Part shown: positions 6,884-14,330 of the stretch, piece after piece
Position numbering within the stretch: position 1 is the stretch's first letter
Layout of the letters: each line of letters opens with the position of its first letter
Source: an uncultured Clostridium sp.
GTDB taxonomy: Bacteria > Bacillota > Clostridia > Clostridiales > Clostridiaceae
Direction of reading: 5' to 3'
Assembly: GCF_934754915.1 (NCBI RefSeq)
Contig: NZ_CAKVKB010000086.1
Span: 1 to 14,589, forward strand
Length of the DNA: 14,589 bases
Translations under genes and position numbers: made by a program
The notes under the pieces: generated by a model
The model's database searches: none
The model's input: the letters and a program-made list of their open reading frames with translations, nothing else
Told to the model about the DNA's origin: nothing

Positions 6884-7390
6884 TCAATTTTTATCAACTA
6901 TCTCTATAATCTCCTGTACAATTTTATCAACACTTTTGTTGTCAGTATTTAGCTTAAAAGAATTCATTTTTCTATATAATTTTAAATTATCTAAACTTCT
7001 TCTTATACTATCTGAACTTCTAAGTCCAGCTGCAATATCTTTTGCTATCCTCTTAATTAAAATCTCTTCAGAACACATAAGGGTAATTTTATATACTTCA
7101 ACATCTGACAAATTAATGTTATCTAAAACAAGATTCATTATCTCATCAGTTTGTATTACCCAGTTGAAAATAATATATTGTGACATTGAATTTTTGATAA
7201 AATTATTAAGCAGATAACATATATTTTCAATTACCATTTTTTTATTTTCCACTGTAACCTTAAATGGATTCATATACCAACAGCTATCTCCATCAAGCCA
7301 GAAAGAATTGTTTAGAGACTTATAAAGCAATTTGCTTACTGTAGTTTTTCCAACCCCCATTGTTCCATTTATTATTATTAATTTTTTCAA
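6884..7390 (-). CDS. Small P-loop NTPase, AAA_33-type nucleotide kinase-like
   Basis: A 168-aa single-domain protein. Walker A is GTMGVGKT at residues 9-16, directly after the first strand (KKLIIIN), and the LDGD at 32-35 with the following CW matches the substrate-side Asp region of AAA_33/shikimate-kinase-like proteins. A lid-like basic segment (LIKRIAKDIAAGLRSSDSIRRSL) is at about 112-135. Such proteins phosphorylate a small molecule or nucleotide; nothing here identifies the substrate. The start is a TTG at 7390, supported by AGGAGG 7-8 nt upstream and by the MKKLIIINGT opening that follows. It lies between two terminators and so appears monocistronic. Confidence 0.85.
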   Translation of the reverse strand: MKKLIIINGTMGVGKTTVSKLLYKSLNNSFWLDGDSCWYMNPFKVTVENKKMVIENICYLLNNFIKNSMSQYIIFNWVIQTDEIMNLVLDNINLSDVEVYKITLMCSEEILIKRIAKDIAAGLRSSDSIRRSLDNLKLYRKMNSFKLNTDNKSVDKIVQEIIEIVDKN

Positions 7391-7464
7391 ATCTTGTCCT
7401 CCTAAAATATACAGCTAAATATAAATGCTTTATTATATTTTTAACACTATAAATACTATTGTAA

Positions 7465-7507
7465 AAAAACTCATCTTCATTTATTATAATAAAAAAGATG
7501 AGTTTTT
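7465..7507 (-). terminator. Terminator of Cof-type phosphatase gene
   Basis: AAAAACTCATCTT (7465-7477) and AAGATGAGTTTTT (7495-7507) form a perfect 13-bp stem with an A/T loop. Both arms carry A/T runs, so it could stop transcription in both directions. It separates the phosphatase gene from the kinase-like gene. Confidence 0.8.
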
Positions 7508-7569
7508 GATATTACTATATTAAATTTGATTTTTTTACTGAAGACTGTATGACAAATGCTTTGAACTAA

Positions 7570-8412
7570 TTAAATAAGTCTATGTTTTTTAAAACTTTTA
7601 TAAATCCCATCATTATCATGAGTATCTGTAATTTCATCTGCAATTTCCTTAAGTCCATCTTTTGCATTTCCCATTGCAATACCTATATTACAGTATTTTA
7701 GCATCTCTGCATCATTCATTCCATCACCTATTGCTATTGTATCCTCTTTTTCAGCATTTATACACCTTAAAAGTATTTCTATTGCTGTTGCCTTATGAAC
7801 ACCTGGAACTCCAAGCTCACCACTGTTTTCTCCAAATGCACTTACTGTACATCTATATACTTCAAATTCATTTTCAAATTCTTTCTTTATTTCATCGAAT
7901 GTTATATCTGATGGCTCTAAAAAACATGCCTTATTTACATCATCCCTATATAAATCTTCTCCAACTATGAGTGTATTTACAAAATGATCAGGATTTTTTT
8001 CCTTTTTCTCTCTTGCAACTGGATCATTTTCTAAATCTCCATAAACAATCCTCTCAAGCTGTGACATGAGATTTTTACTTGCATATAATCCCCCATTAGA
8101 TTCAATATAAAAATTTACATTGTGGTCATTAAAAAAATCTACAAGATGCTTTACATTGTTATAAGTTACTCTTTTATGATATACCATATTATCTTCAATT
8201 TGAAGATATCCTCCTCCTGCACCTATAACTCCATCAAAACCAATATCCATTATAAAATCATATATTTCTGCTTTAGATCGTCCTGTACATAAAAATACCT
8301 TATGACCATTTTCTCTTGCTTTTTTTATTGCCTCTGCTGCGCTTACTGGAACATTTCCCTCATCATTACATAATGTACCATCAATATCTAAAAAAATTAT
8401 TTTTTCTTTCAT
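7570..8412 (-). CDS. HAD-superfamily Cof-type (IIB) sugar-phosphate phosphatase
   Basis: A 280-aa cytosolic phosphatase. HAD motif I is FLDIDGT with the nucleophile Asp at residue 9 and the acid/base Asp at 11; motif II is LCTGRS (Thr ~43); motif III Lys lies in GVHKATAI (~207); motif IV is GDGMNDAEML (~229-238). Between motifs II and III sits the ~160-residue C2B cap domain. This motif set and length define the Cof/YbiV/YwpJ group, which usually hydrolyses sugar phosphates, FMN or PLP with Mg2+; the substrate cannot be read from sequence. GGAGTG lies 8 nt before the ATG. A perfect 16-bp palindrome sits at a possible promoter upstream (8540-8559). Confidence 0.93.
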   Translation of the reverse strand: MKEKIIFLDIDGTLCNDEGNVPVSAAEAIKKARENGHKVFLCTGRSKAEIYDFIMDIGFDGVIGAGGGYLQIEDNMVYHKRVTYNNVKHLVDFFNDHNVNFYIESNGGLYASKNLMSQLERIVYGDLENDPVAREKKEKNPDHFVNTLIVGEDLYRDDVNKACFLEPSDITFDEIKKEFENEFEVYRCTVSAFGENSGELGVPGVHKATAIEILLRCINAEKEDTIAIGDGMNDAEMLKYCNIGIAMGNAKDGLKEIADEITDTHDNDGIYKSFKKHRLI

Positions 8413-8539
8413 ACTAAATCACTCCATAAAATTTCATTTATTCAATACATACATGTTGCAAGATTAAGGTTGCATATAAAATACAATATTTAAATGTAAA
8501 AAAATAATTACCTGCTGATTTGAATCCTATCTCTGCAAC

Positions 8540-8562
8540 TTGTTCTTAAGAACAATATAACA
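8540..8562 (-). promoter_or_regulatory. Perfect 16-bp palindrome overlapping a candidate extended -10
   Basis: TTGTTCTTAAGAACAA (8540-8555) is a perfect palindrome. On the minus strand TGTTATATT (8554-8562), an extended -10 candidate, ends inside it, so the palindrome would lie over the start site like a repressor operator for the Cof-type gene 130 bp downstream. A weaker alternative promoter is TTTACA (8495-8500) with TATATG (8473-8478). I cannot name a regulator. Confidence 0.4.
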
Positions 8563-8597
8563 TATATTTCAGTATACATTTACAAACAGCTGTATAT

Positions 8598-8643
8598 TTG
8601 TAACATTATACTTTAAAAAGTAACTTGTTTTTTTATGTTACAA
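8598..8643. repeat. Nested inverted repeat upstream of Cof-type gene
   Basis: TTGTAACAT (8598-8606) and ATGTTACAA (8635-8643) are perfect 9-bp arms; between them TACTTT-AA-AAAGTA forms a second, inner inverted repeat. No T-run and no gene are linked to it clearly. It may be a regulatory site or a chance structure in AT-rich DNA. Confidence 0.35.
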
Positions 8644-8737
8644 TATGTTTTTTATAAATTTATAGATTTCAGTATTAAACTGATGCATAATTATAGATTG
8701 CAGATTATTAATTATCTATATAACAATATTAAAATCA

Positions 8738-8848
8738 TATCTAAAATTAATTTAACATACATAAAAATTCCAAAGAAATCTTGGAAACATTTCCTCATTC
8801 ACTGTTAATTGTCCATTGTACTTTGTTAATTGTAATATATATTAAAAT
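8738..8848 (-). repeat. Degenerate intergenic repeat, copy C (inverted)
   Basis: Reverse complement reads TTTTAATATATATTACAATTAACAA (as in copy B), then ATGGACAATTAACAGTGAATG (as in copy A) and AAGATTTCTTT (as in both). The far end (TTATGTATGTTAAATTAATTTTAG) matches only loosely. It lies in the 600-bp gap before the HNH-like gene. Confidence 0.55.
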
Positions 8849-8852
8849 TTTC

Positions 8853-8881
8853 TTTACAATATCGGAATCAAAGTGTATATT
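8853..8881 (+). promoter_or_regulatory. Predicted promoter 1 of HNH-like gene
   Basis: TTTACA (8853-8858) and TATATT (8876-8881) are 17 bp apart, a good sigma-A spacing, just after repeat copy C. Confidence 0.5.
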
Positions 8882-8895
8882 TTATTTGAATATTC

Positions 8896-8904
8896 TGCTA
8901 TAAT
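8896..8904 (+). promoter_or_regulatory. Predicted promoter 2 of HNH-like gene (extended -10)
   Basis: TGCTATAAT is a perfect extended -10 element (TGnTATAAT); no good -35 lies at the right distance. The leader would be about 100 nt to the proposed ATT start. Confidence 0.55.
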
Positions 8905-8995
8905 AATGGAATGCTTTTAAAAATATGCAACATTTTTTAAGTCATGCTTGTTAAGTTATAACAATAAATTTGAATATTAAATTTTATAAATTGTG

Positions 8996-9004
8996 AAAGA
9001 GGTG
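8996..9004 (+). promoter_or_regulatory. Ribosome binding site supporting an ATT start
   Basis: AAAGAGGTG is the only good Shine-Dalgarno-like stretch upstream of the HNH-like gene. It is 9 nt (from GAGG) before an in-frame ATT at 9012, and no ATG, GTG or TTG in that frame is at a usable distance. Confidence 0.5.
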
Positions 9005-9011
9005 TATTAAA

Positions 9012-9659
9012 ATTAATACTAATTATAAAACTGCTGAAAATACATATATTACAAAAGATGTAGTGACTGAAATAAAAGTGCTGAAAAAAAATGGCGCTGA
9101 ACTTACATGTAAAATAGATACTTCAGATGTTGAAAAGGTAAAAAAAATCGGTACATGGTTTGCTGAATGGCATAAGGATTTCAATAATTACCTTGTTCAG
9201 ACTTTAGTAAAAAACAATGTAAATGGAAAGACAAAATTTGAAAAAGTAAGTATACAATCTGTAATTCTTGATGTTAATCCAAAAACTCCAATAAAACACT
9301 TAAATGGAGATACATTGGATAATAGAAAAGCAAATCTTGAAATATACAACAGGACTCTTAAAAATGATTGTGAAAAAGTTGATTTTGATACTATGGCTGT
9401 GATCTTAAGAGACAAATTTGGTAATCCAAAACATAAAGCCTTAATCTCTATGTCTGATGTAGATAAAGTAATAAAAGATGGATACAACTGGGTTGTTTAT
9501 CACAAAGGAAATGAAATGATGGTAGTTGCTAATACTAAAAATGGCAGAATTCGTCTTGATGAATTTCTTATGGAACCTGAAGAAGGAATGAAGGTTCATC
9601 ACATTAACCTTAATCCATTAGATAACAGAAGAAATAATTTAGAAGTCAAGGAATCTTAA
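9012..9659 (+). CDS. Tandemly duplicated HNH-endonuclease-like protein
   Basis: Two copies of one module lie in tandem. Module 1 has a strand-rich part (IDTSDVEKVKKIGTWFAEW) ending in IKHLNGDTLDNRKANLEI; module 2 has ISMSDVDKVIKDGYNW ending in VHHINLNPLDNRRNNLEV. The endings match the H-x-N-G-x-x-LDNR-x-NL core of phage/intron-type HNH_3 domains. Module 2 keeps HH; module 1 has KH, so it may be less active or non-catalytic. DNA binding or cutting is the family expectation, untested here. Start: the conventional choice is GTG at 9063 (198 aa), which lacks a Shine-Dalgarno; the frame is open back to 8997 and a good site precedes ATT 9012, giving 215 aa. The gene is alone, with its own promoter and terminator, and no intron or phage gene adjoins it. 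Confidence 0.8.
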   Translation: MNTNYKTAENTYITKDVVTEIKVLKKNGAELTCKIDTSDVEKVKKIGTWFAEWHKDFNNYLVQTLVKNNVNGKTKFEKVSIQSVILDVNPKTPIKHLNGDTLDNRKANLEIYNRTLKNDCEKVDFDTMAVILRDKFGNPKHKALISMSDVDKVIKDGYNWVVYHKGNEMMVVANTKNGRIRLDEFLMEPEEGMKVHHINLNPLDNRRNNLEVKES

Positions 9660-9717
9660 TAAAAACACTTTTAAATACATATTCAAACCAACAACTAATC
9701 TAAAAGCGGGTGTTTAA

Positions 9718-9757
9718 AAAAGCAGATAGAACATAAAAAATGTTTTATCTGCTTTTC
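9718..9757 (+). terminator. Shared terminator between convergent genes
   Basis: AAGCAGATAGAACAT and ATGTTTTATCTGCTT pair over 15 positions around a 5-A loop. One pair is G·U on the plus strand but a mismatch on the minus strand, so the fit is best for the forward HNH-like gene; T-runs on both sides allow it to serve the minus-strand amidohydrolase gene as well. Confidence 0.8.
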
Positions 9758-9788
9758 ATATTTTCAATATCTGTTCAAAGCTGTAATA

Positions 9789-10517
9789 TTAAATATTCAT
9801 AAGCTTTGCTGCATTATTATAGAATACATCTTCAAGGGCTTTTTCATCAAGACCGCTTGTTATCACTTTCTGCATCTCAATGGTAGGGTGATGAAAAGGT
9901 GCATCTGTTCCAAACATTATACGATCTTTACCTATTGTTTCATATACCTCTTTAATTTTTGAGTTCATTGGCATTCCAGACATTTCAAGATATAAATTTG
10001 GATGTCTTTTAGCCATTTTCATACTTGCATCTATATATACTCCATGTCCATGTCCCATATGTATCATAACTACTTTTACTTTTGGAAATCTTTCAGCAAG
10101 AAGTGCTATACTCCATGGAAGTGAATATGGTGGATGTCCACAATGTATGAATACTGGAATATTTAAATCTTCTGCTGCCTGCATTATAGGATCAAGAAAT
10201 TCATCATCAGCAACATATGCATGTTGTAATGGATGAAGTTTTATTCCCTTAAATCCTTCATCATTAACATAATGATAAATATTTTTAACAGCTTTTTCTC
10301 CATCATATGGATTTGTAAAAACAATTGGAAGAAATCTATCTTTGTATTTTTTATACGCTTCAACAACATTATCATTATCAAAACTATCTGTACTACATAA
10401 TATGGTCTTCTCAATTTCATACTCGTCCATCTGCTTTATAAGTTCATCTGCGCTAATAGAAACATTAGCCCATCCTCCAAAATTGCCTATATGAGCATGT
10501 GCATCAATTTTTTTCAT
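9789..10517 (-). CDS. Metal-dependent amidohydrolase family protein (TIM-barrel, COG2159-like)
   Basis: A 242-aa protein with the layout of the amidohydrolase-2 group. An HxH pair (DAHAHIG, residues 7 and 9) opens the barrel; KLHP (93-96), FIHCGHPP (His 125 and 128), MIHMGHG (His 153) and FGTDAPF (Asp 205) supply the remaining metal and catalytic positions. Such enzymes hydrolyse or decarboxylate small ring or carboxylate substrates; this one cannot be assigned further. It is shorter than many members (~280-340 aa). The start is ATG 10517, with GGAGG 8 nt before it; the in-frame ATG at 10538 lies upstream of that site and is unlikely. The gene is alone, converging on the HNH-like gene. Confidence 0.88.
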   Translation of the reverse strand: MKKIDAHAHIGNFGGWANVSISADELIKQMDEYEIEKTILCSTDSFDNDNVVEAYKKYKDRFLPIVFTNPYDGEKAVKNIYHYVNDEGFKGIKLHPLQHAYVADDEFLDPIMQAAEDLNIPVFIHCGHPPYSLPWSIALLAERFPKVKVVMIHMGHGHGVYIDASMKMAKRHPNLYLEMSGMPMNSKIKEVYETIGKDRIMFGTDAPFHHPTIEMQKVITSGLDEKALEDVFYNNAAKLMNI

Positions 10518-10538
10518 CTTACTCTCCTCCGTTATCAT

Positions 10539-11155
10539 ATAAAACTTTGAGTTATTTTAGTGTATCTTAATTTTTTATAAAATGTTTATTTATTTTTTTA
10601 ATCTTAATTTATGTTACTTACTCTTATACTGTAATTTTAAAATTTAATTCACACTCTAATTGTTAAAAACAACCATAACAATTAAACCATAAATTATAGT
10701 ATATCCCCATATCTTATTATATATGAACAGTTTACATTAACATATACTATCCTGCTCAATTCCGTTAATAAATCTTTTTATATACCTTATATTCTCATAC
10801 TATGATTAATCTTTTTAATTCAAATTATTTTAGTACCTTATCTTAATTAATTTTGTTCATATTAGTTTATTTTTATCCAATTTTAGTCTATTTAATAAAT
10901 GAACTTATTATAAACTATAACAATTATTTCATTATCTTCTTCAGATTTGCTTTTTAATTCAATTTCTTATGTACTCAAATCTCCTTGATATATGTATTCA
11001 AAAAGAGAGAAATATCATACTATTTTTCTCTCATTGCAAAATATACCATGCTTTTTTACTTTTGTCTAATGTACCCATACATTATAAAATTATAAAATTT
11101 TTAACTATTTTATTCACTCAACCTTTTTTACAAACCTATAGTTTCTTTAATCAAA
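10539..11155. other. AT-rich non-coding region upstream of amidohydrolase gene
   Basis: About 0.6 kb without a supportable gene. It contains an inverted repeat TAATTGTTA (10657-10665) / TAACAATTA (10676-10684) with a 10-nt loop, about 140 bp upstream of the amidohydrolase start, and a terminator-like hairpin at 11000-11032. No clear promoter with good boxes could be chosen. An open frame on the plus strand at 10969-11313 crosses a terminator and the end of ltaS and is not credible. Confidence 0.5.
11000..11032 (-). terminator. Second, weaker terminator-like hairpin after ltaS
   Basis: On the minus strand GAGAGAAA and TTTCTCTC form an 8-bp stem with a 12-nt loop, followed directly by TTTTT. 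It lies 120 bp beyond the main ltaS terminator with no gene between, so it may be a back-up stop or may end an unseen short transcript. Confidence 0.45.
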
Positions 11156-11199
11156 AAACAGACATACAAAATATAAATTTATATTTTGTATGTCTGTTT
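11156..11199 (-). terminator. Terminator of ltaS: perfect 44-bp palindrome
   Basis: The 22 bases 11156-11177 (AAACAGACATACAAAATATAAA) read as the exact reverse complement of 11178-11199. On the minus strand the palindrome is followed by a run of T (complement of 11153-11155 plus the end of the stem), giving a strong terminator 28 bp after the ltaS stop. On the plus strand no comparable T-run follows. Confidence 0.85.
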
Positions 11200-11227
11200 A
11201 TAATCTATATACCTTTGCCCTTATCAT

Positions 11228-13102
11228 CTAATTATAAGGATTATAATTTGCTCTTATCATCTTGTCAGAAATATCAAGAGATTTTGATACTATTGTCTTC
11301 TCGTCTTCTGTAAGATTTTCCTCTCCTTTTATGCTTCCATTTACTATTATTGCAAATGATTTTTCAGTATTAAGAAGATTTCTTCCCATACAAGTCATAT
11401 TATACTCATCAGAAGGTATTCCAAGAAGATATAATACTGTAGGCATCATATCGATTTGTCCTCCAAATGTTTCAATAGTTTGTGGAGCTGCTTTCTGTGA
11501 TGGATCATAAATTATTACTGGAACCCTTCTTCCTCCATTATCCTGAAACCATTCTTCCTGATTTGAAAGTTTTGAAATGTCATCATTATAATATTTATGT
11601 ACACCTGTATGATCTCCCATAAATACAACTATACTGTTTTCAAGTATTCCTTCATTTTCAAGAAGTTCAAGGAATTTTCCTATCTGCTTATCAGTATAAT
11701 GAACACTTTCAATATATCCTCCAAGTTTATTTTCATTTAATTCCTCATCAAGACCTAATTCCCTATATTCTTCTGGAATATTAAATGGCGCATGACTTGT
11801 TAAAGTTACAGTCATTGTATAAAATGGTTCTTTCATTTCCTTTATCATAGGAACAACTTGTTTAAAGTAACTTTCATCACTTAATCCCATTCCAATCCAC
11901 TCATCATGCTCAAATGAATAATAATCTCTAAATTCATTAAATCCTATTCCACCGCTTAATGCAAGTTCATAGTTCCAAAAAGAACCCTTATCTGAATGTA
12001 TTACTCTTGTACTATATCCATTTTTCTCCAAAATTTCAGGCATTGAATTGTAATCATTCAAAGGATATCTAAAGAACGTAGCCCCTCTTCTTACTGGCAG
12101 AAGAGATGTATTTGAAATAAAATCACAATCTGCACTAGTTCCTTCATTAACCTGCTCAAATATATTAGGAAAATAAATTGATTTTTGCACAAGTTTATTT
12201 AAATTTGGAGTTATTTCCTGTCCATTTACTTCCTGACCTATTACAAAGTCTTCCAAGGATTCCACTTGTACATAAATAAGATTCTTTCCTTTTGCAGCAC
12301 CAAAATACTCATTATCTTGAAGTTTTTCATTTTTGAAATTAAAATATTCATCAATGTCCTGTTTATCTTCATCTGTAAGTTCATAAGGTCTCGTATTATA
12401 ATATACAGTAACTGCATCATGAATATGATATCCTATTGTTGATAGATATCTGTGTGTATATGTTGGATCAGTTCCTGCAATTATATATGCATTTTTCACA
12501 TTTGGATTTTTTAATACATAAATATTAAATGGAACATAAGCTATAAATATAAATGGAAGTACAAATGTACATAAAAATCCTTTTATGCATCTCTTCCCTT
12601 CATTAGTAAAAAACTTTCTAAACTTATAAGCATATGCACCTATGACTACAAAATCAATTATAAACAGCCAGTCTAAAGAACTCATCATTGATTTTATACT
12701 ATCTGATAAATTGTCAAGATTTGATGTCTGTGTCAAAAGAAATACTGATGGTACTGTATTAAATCCTCTATAATACCATACATCAAGTATAAATAATAGT
12801 GTTACTATTATATCAAGTATGAACACATAGATTATTCTCCCTTTTCCTTTAAATAAAAGAGAAAAACTAACAAATAATAATGCAAAAGCAATATAATATT
12901 CCAAAGATACTATTGAAACCATTCCATATCCAGTTGAAAAACTAAATGAATATGGATTTTCACTTGATACAAACCCTTGAAAAATAATTCCTTTTAATAC
13001 TATTGCTATTACTGGAATTAAAAAGAAAATCAGTCTCACTATATTGTCCTTATGTAGATTATTTCCAACTGCTTCTTTTGGTTTCAGCTTAAATTTACCC
13101 AA
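11228..13102 (-). CDS. ltaS: Lipoteichoic acid synthase (LtaS-type phosphoglycerol transferase)
   Basis: LtaS polymerises glycerol phosphate from phosphatidylglycerol onto the glycolipid anchor outside the membrane. The 624-aa protein has five N-terminal membrane segments (about residues 22-42, 66-86, 89-107, 144-160, 172-192) and an extracellular sulfatase-like domain from ~270. Active-site residues known from S. aureus LtaS are all present with matching spacing: Glu 281 (VQVESLED), nucleophile Thr 322 (NEGTSADCD), Asp 497-His 498 (MGDHTG), and His 369, Trp 376 and His 437 (HAPFN) of the substrate site. The start is TTG at 13102 with GAGG 7 nt upstream; no ATG in frame lies before residue 61. 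Several such paralogs can occur in one clostridium, so a more specialised LTA primase or stress synthase role is possible. Confidence 0.93.
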   Translation of the reverse strand: MGKFKLKPKEAVGNNLHKDNIVRLIFFLIPVIAIVLKGIIFQGFVSSENPYSFSFSTGYGMVSIVSLEYYIAFALLFVSFSLLFKGKGRIIYVFILDIIVTLLFILDVWYYRGFNTVPSVFLLTQTSNLDNLSDSIKSMMSSLDWLFIIDFVVIGAYAYKFRKFFTNEGKRCIKGFLCTFVLPFIFIAYVPFNIYVLKNPNVKNAYIIAGTDPTYTHRYLSTIGYHIHDAVTVYYNTRPYELTDEDKQDIDEYFNFKNEKLQDNEYFGAAKGKNLIYVQVESLEDFVIGQEVNGQEITPNLNKLVQKSIYFPNIFEQVNEGTSADCDFISNTSLLPVRRGATFFRYPLNDYNSMPEILEKNGYSTRVIHSDKGSFWNYELALSGGIGFNEFRDYYSFEHDEWIGMGLSDESYFKQVVPMIKEMKEPFYTMTVTLTSHAPFNIPEEYRELGLDEELNENKLGGYIESVHYTDKQIGKFLELLENEGILENSIVVFMGDHTGVHKYYNDDISKLSNQEEWFQDNGGRRVPVIIYDPSQKAAPQTIETFGGQIDMMPTVLYLLGIPSDEYNMTCMGRNLLNTEKSFAIIVNGSIKGEENLTEDEKTIVSKSLDISDKMIRANYNPYN

Positions 13103-13111
13103 GGTCCCACC

Positions 13112-13162
13112 TCACTTATCTAATATAAATATACTTTTTAATTCATCATATGAATTGTCCAT
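13112..13162 (-). CDS. Possible 16-codon upstream ORF in ltaS leader
   Basis: An ATG at 13162 opens a frame encoding MDNSYDELKSIFILDK and stops at a TGA that overlaps the ltaS ribosome binding site region (AAGTGAGGTGG). It lies inside the predicted ltaS mRNA, but it has no Shine-Dalgarno of its own, so translation is doubtful. If read, ribosomes finishing here could affect ltaS initiation. Confidence 0.15.
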   Translation of the reverse strand: MDNSYDELKSIFILDK

Positions 13163-13201
13163 TTTTAATCATACAATGATTTTTTATTGAGTGCCTTTCA
13201 C

Positions 13202-13230
13202 ATTATACCACTTTTATTTTTTTTCATAAA
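13202..13230 (-). promoter_or_regulatory. Predicted promoter of ltaS (extended -10)
   Basis: On the minus strand TGGTATAAT (13202-13210) is a perfect extended -10; 17 bp before the hexamer is TTTATG (13225-13230), a poor -35. The leader is about 90 nt and contains two small hairpins (AATCAT-TGT-ATGATT and AATTCAT-ATG-ATGAATT). Confidence 0.65.
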
Positions 13231-13318
13231 CATTGTAATGAAACCTTAATATTTTATCTTTCATTCATATATAATGTTCAATTATAATTCATATTTTAAT
13301 TTAGATATTACTGTCCGT

Positions 13319-14077
13319 CTATTTTATACTTTCCTCTCTTCTCAAGGCTTTTCCCTTTTCACAATAACTCATATCATTTACTGATTCCACCTCAAATTTT
13401 CCATTGTTATATAAAATTTTGCATATACATGAATTGTCCATTTTTCTTATATCCACATTCTTATCAAGATAATCTATTATAAGTCTCAATATTCCTCCAT
13501 GAATTACAAGAAGTACATTACAGCCCTCATTGACACTATGGGCACTGCATATTTTATTTATTCCTCCCATCACTCTTTTAATTGCTGTGTCGTAATCTTC
13601 TGCTTCATTTGTTTCGTCTAATACTGCAGTCGTATCACAATATGCCTTTTGGAACTCATATTTTTGTTCAGCTTCTTTTATAGAACTCACCTTAAGATAG
13701 CTTAAAATATCATTAAGCATGACCTTATCAATTCCTCCTTCATACTTTCCAAAATAAACTTCTCTTAGTTCCTTAAGTTCTTTAAGCTTCACATTGCCGC
13801 TTGCTCTGTTTTCATCAATTACAATTTCTGCTGTTTTTGCCGCCCTTCTTAAATCACTGCTGTATACTCCATCAAATTTAATATCACGAAGTCCAAGTCC
13901 AACATTTACAGCTACTTCAATTCCCTTTTCTGTAAGAACTCCATCACACCATCCCTGAGTTCTCCCTGCCCTGTTTAATATTGTTTCTCCATGTCGCATC
14001 AAATATAAATTTATTTTTCCTTTTCCTCTATACAATTCAACTTTGTCTGATTTAGATATTTCTTTATTATTCATCAC
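13319..14077 (-). CDS. Histidine phosphatase superfamily (phosphoglycerate-mutase-like) protein
   Basis: The RHGET motif (LMRHGETILNRAGRTQGW, His ~29 from this start) carries the histidine that becomes phosphorylated; ELREVYFGKYEG supplies the acid Glu (~106) and VIHGGILR the second His (~193). This set identifies branch-1 histidine phosphatases: cofactor-dependent mutase-like, CobC-like and broad phosphatases cannot be separated by eye. A ~70-residue stretch after the Glu motif is variable and may form the substrate lid. Start: GGAGG at 14086-14090 is 8 nt before GTG 14077 and 11 nt before ATG 14074; the in-frame ATG at 14092 precedes the site and lacks one of its own. The gene looks monocistronic, with a possible extended -10 upstream. 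No clear terminator follows. Confidence 0.88.
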   Translation of the reverse strand: MMNNKEISKSDKVELYRGKGKINLYLMRHGETILNRAGRTQGWCDGVLTEKGIEVAVNVGLGLRDIKFDGVYSSDLRRAAKTAEIVIDENRASGNVKLKELKELREVYFGKYEGGIDKVMLNDILSYLKVSSIKEAEQKYEFQKAYCDTTAVLDETNEAEDYDTAIKRVMGGINKICSAHSVNEGCNVLLVIHGGILRLIIDYLDKNVDIRKMDNSCICKILYNNGKFEVESVNDMSYCEKGKALRREESIK

Positions 14078-14148
14078 ATTATTTTCCTCCATTTACAAAC
14101 TTAATGGTTAATTTTTGTTTTTGTTAATATACATTCCTTTATCGTTAA

Positions 14149-14157
14149 ATTATAACA
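14149..14157 (-). promoter_or_regulatory. Candidate extended -10 of the histidine-phosphatase gene
   Basis: Minus strand TGTTATAAT fits the extended -10 consensus, about 70 bp before the start codon. The -35 region (TTTAAA) is poor. Confidence 0.45.
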
Positions 14158-14237
14158 TGTATAATTTATTATTTAAATTAATCTTCTCAAAAAAATATAT
14201 AAATCTAAAACCTTAAATAATATTACAAACATAAAAA

Positions 14238-14278
14238 AATATCACAATATTCATTTACTATTTGAATATTGTGATATT
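14238..14278 (-). terminator. Terminator of the right-edge partial gene
   Basis: AATATCACAATATTCA and TGAATATTGTGATATT are perfect 16-bp arms around a 9-nt loop; on the minus strand a run of seven T follows. It is 52 bp after the stop at 14331. Confidence 0.85.
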
Positions 14279-14330
14279 AGAATAATTTCATACATTTCAC
14301 AAAGATTATCTTGTACAAAATAGAATTTAA

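Noticed and set aside
7662..7970. His/Leu-rich 102-codon frame on the plus strand
   Set aside because: It is a shadow of the Cof-type phosphatase gene, whose motifs are all intact on the other strand.
8911..9011. Possible riboswitch in the 100-nt leader of the HNH-like gene
   Set aside because: Only a short TTGTTA/TAACAA inverted repeat is visible; no conserved riboswitch core could be recognised.
10969..11313. 114-codon open frame on the plus strand
   Set aside because: It runs through the ltaS terminator palindrome and into the antisense of ltaS, has no ribosome site, and its composition is that of AT-rich noise.
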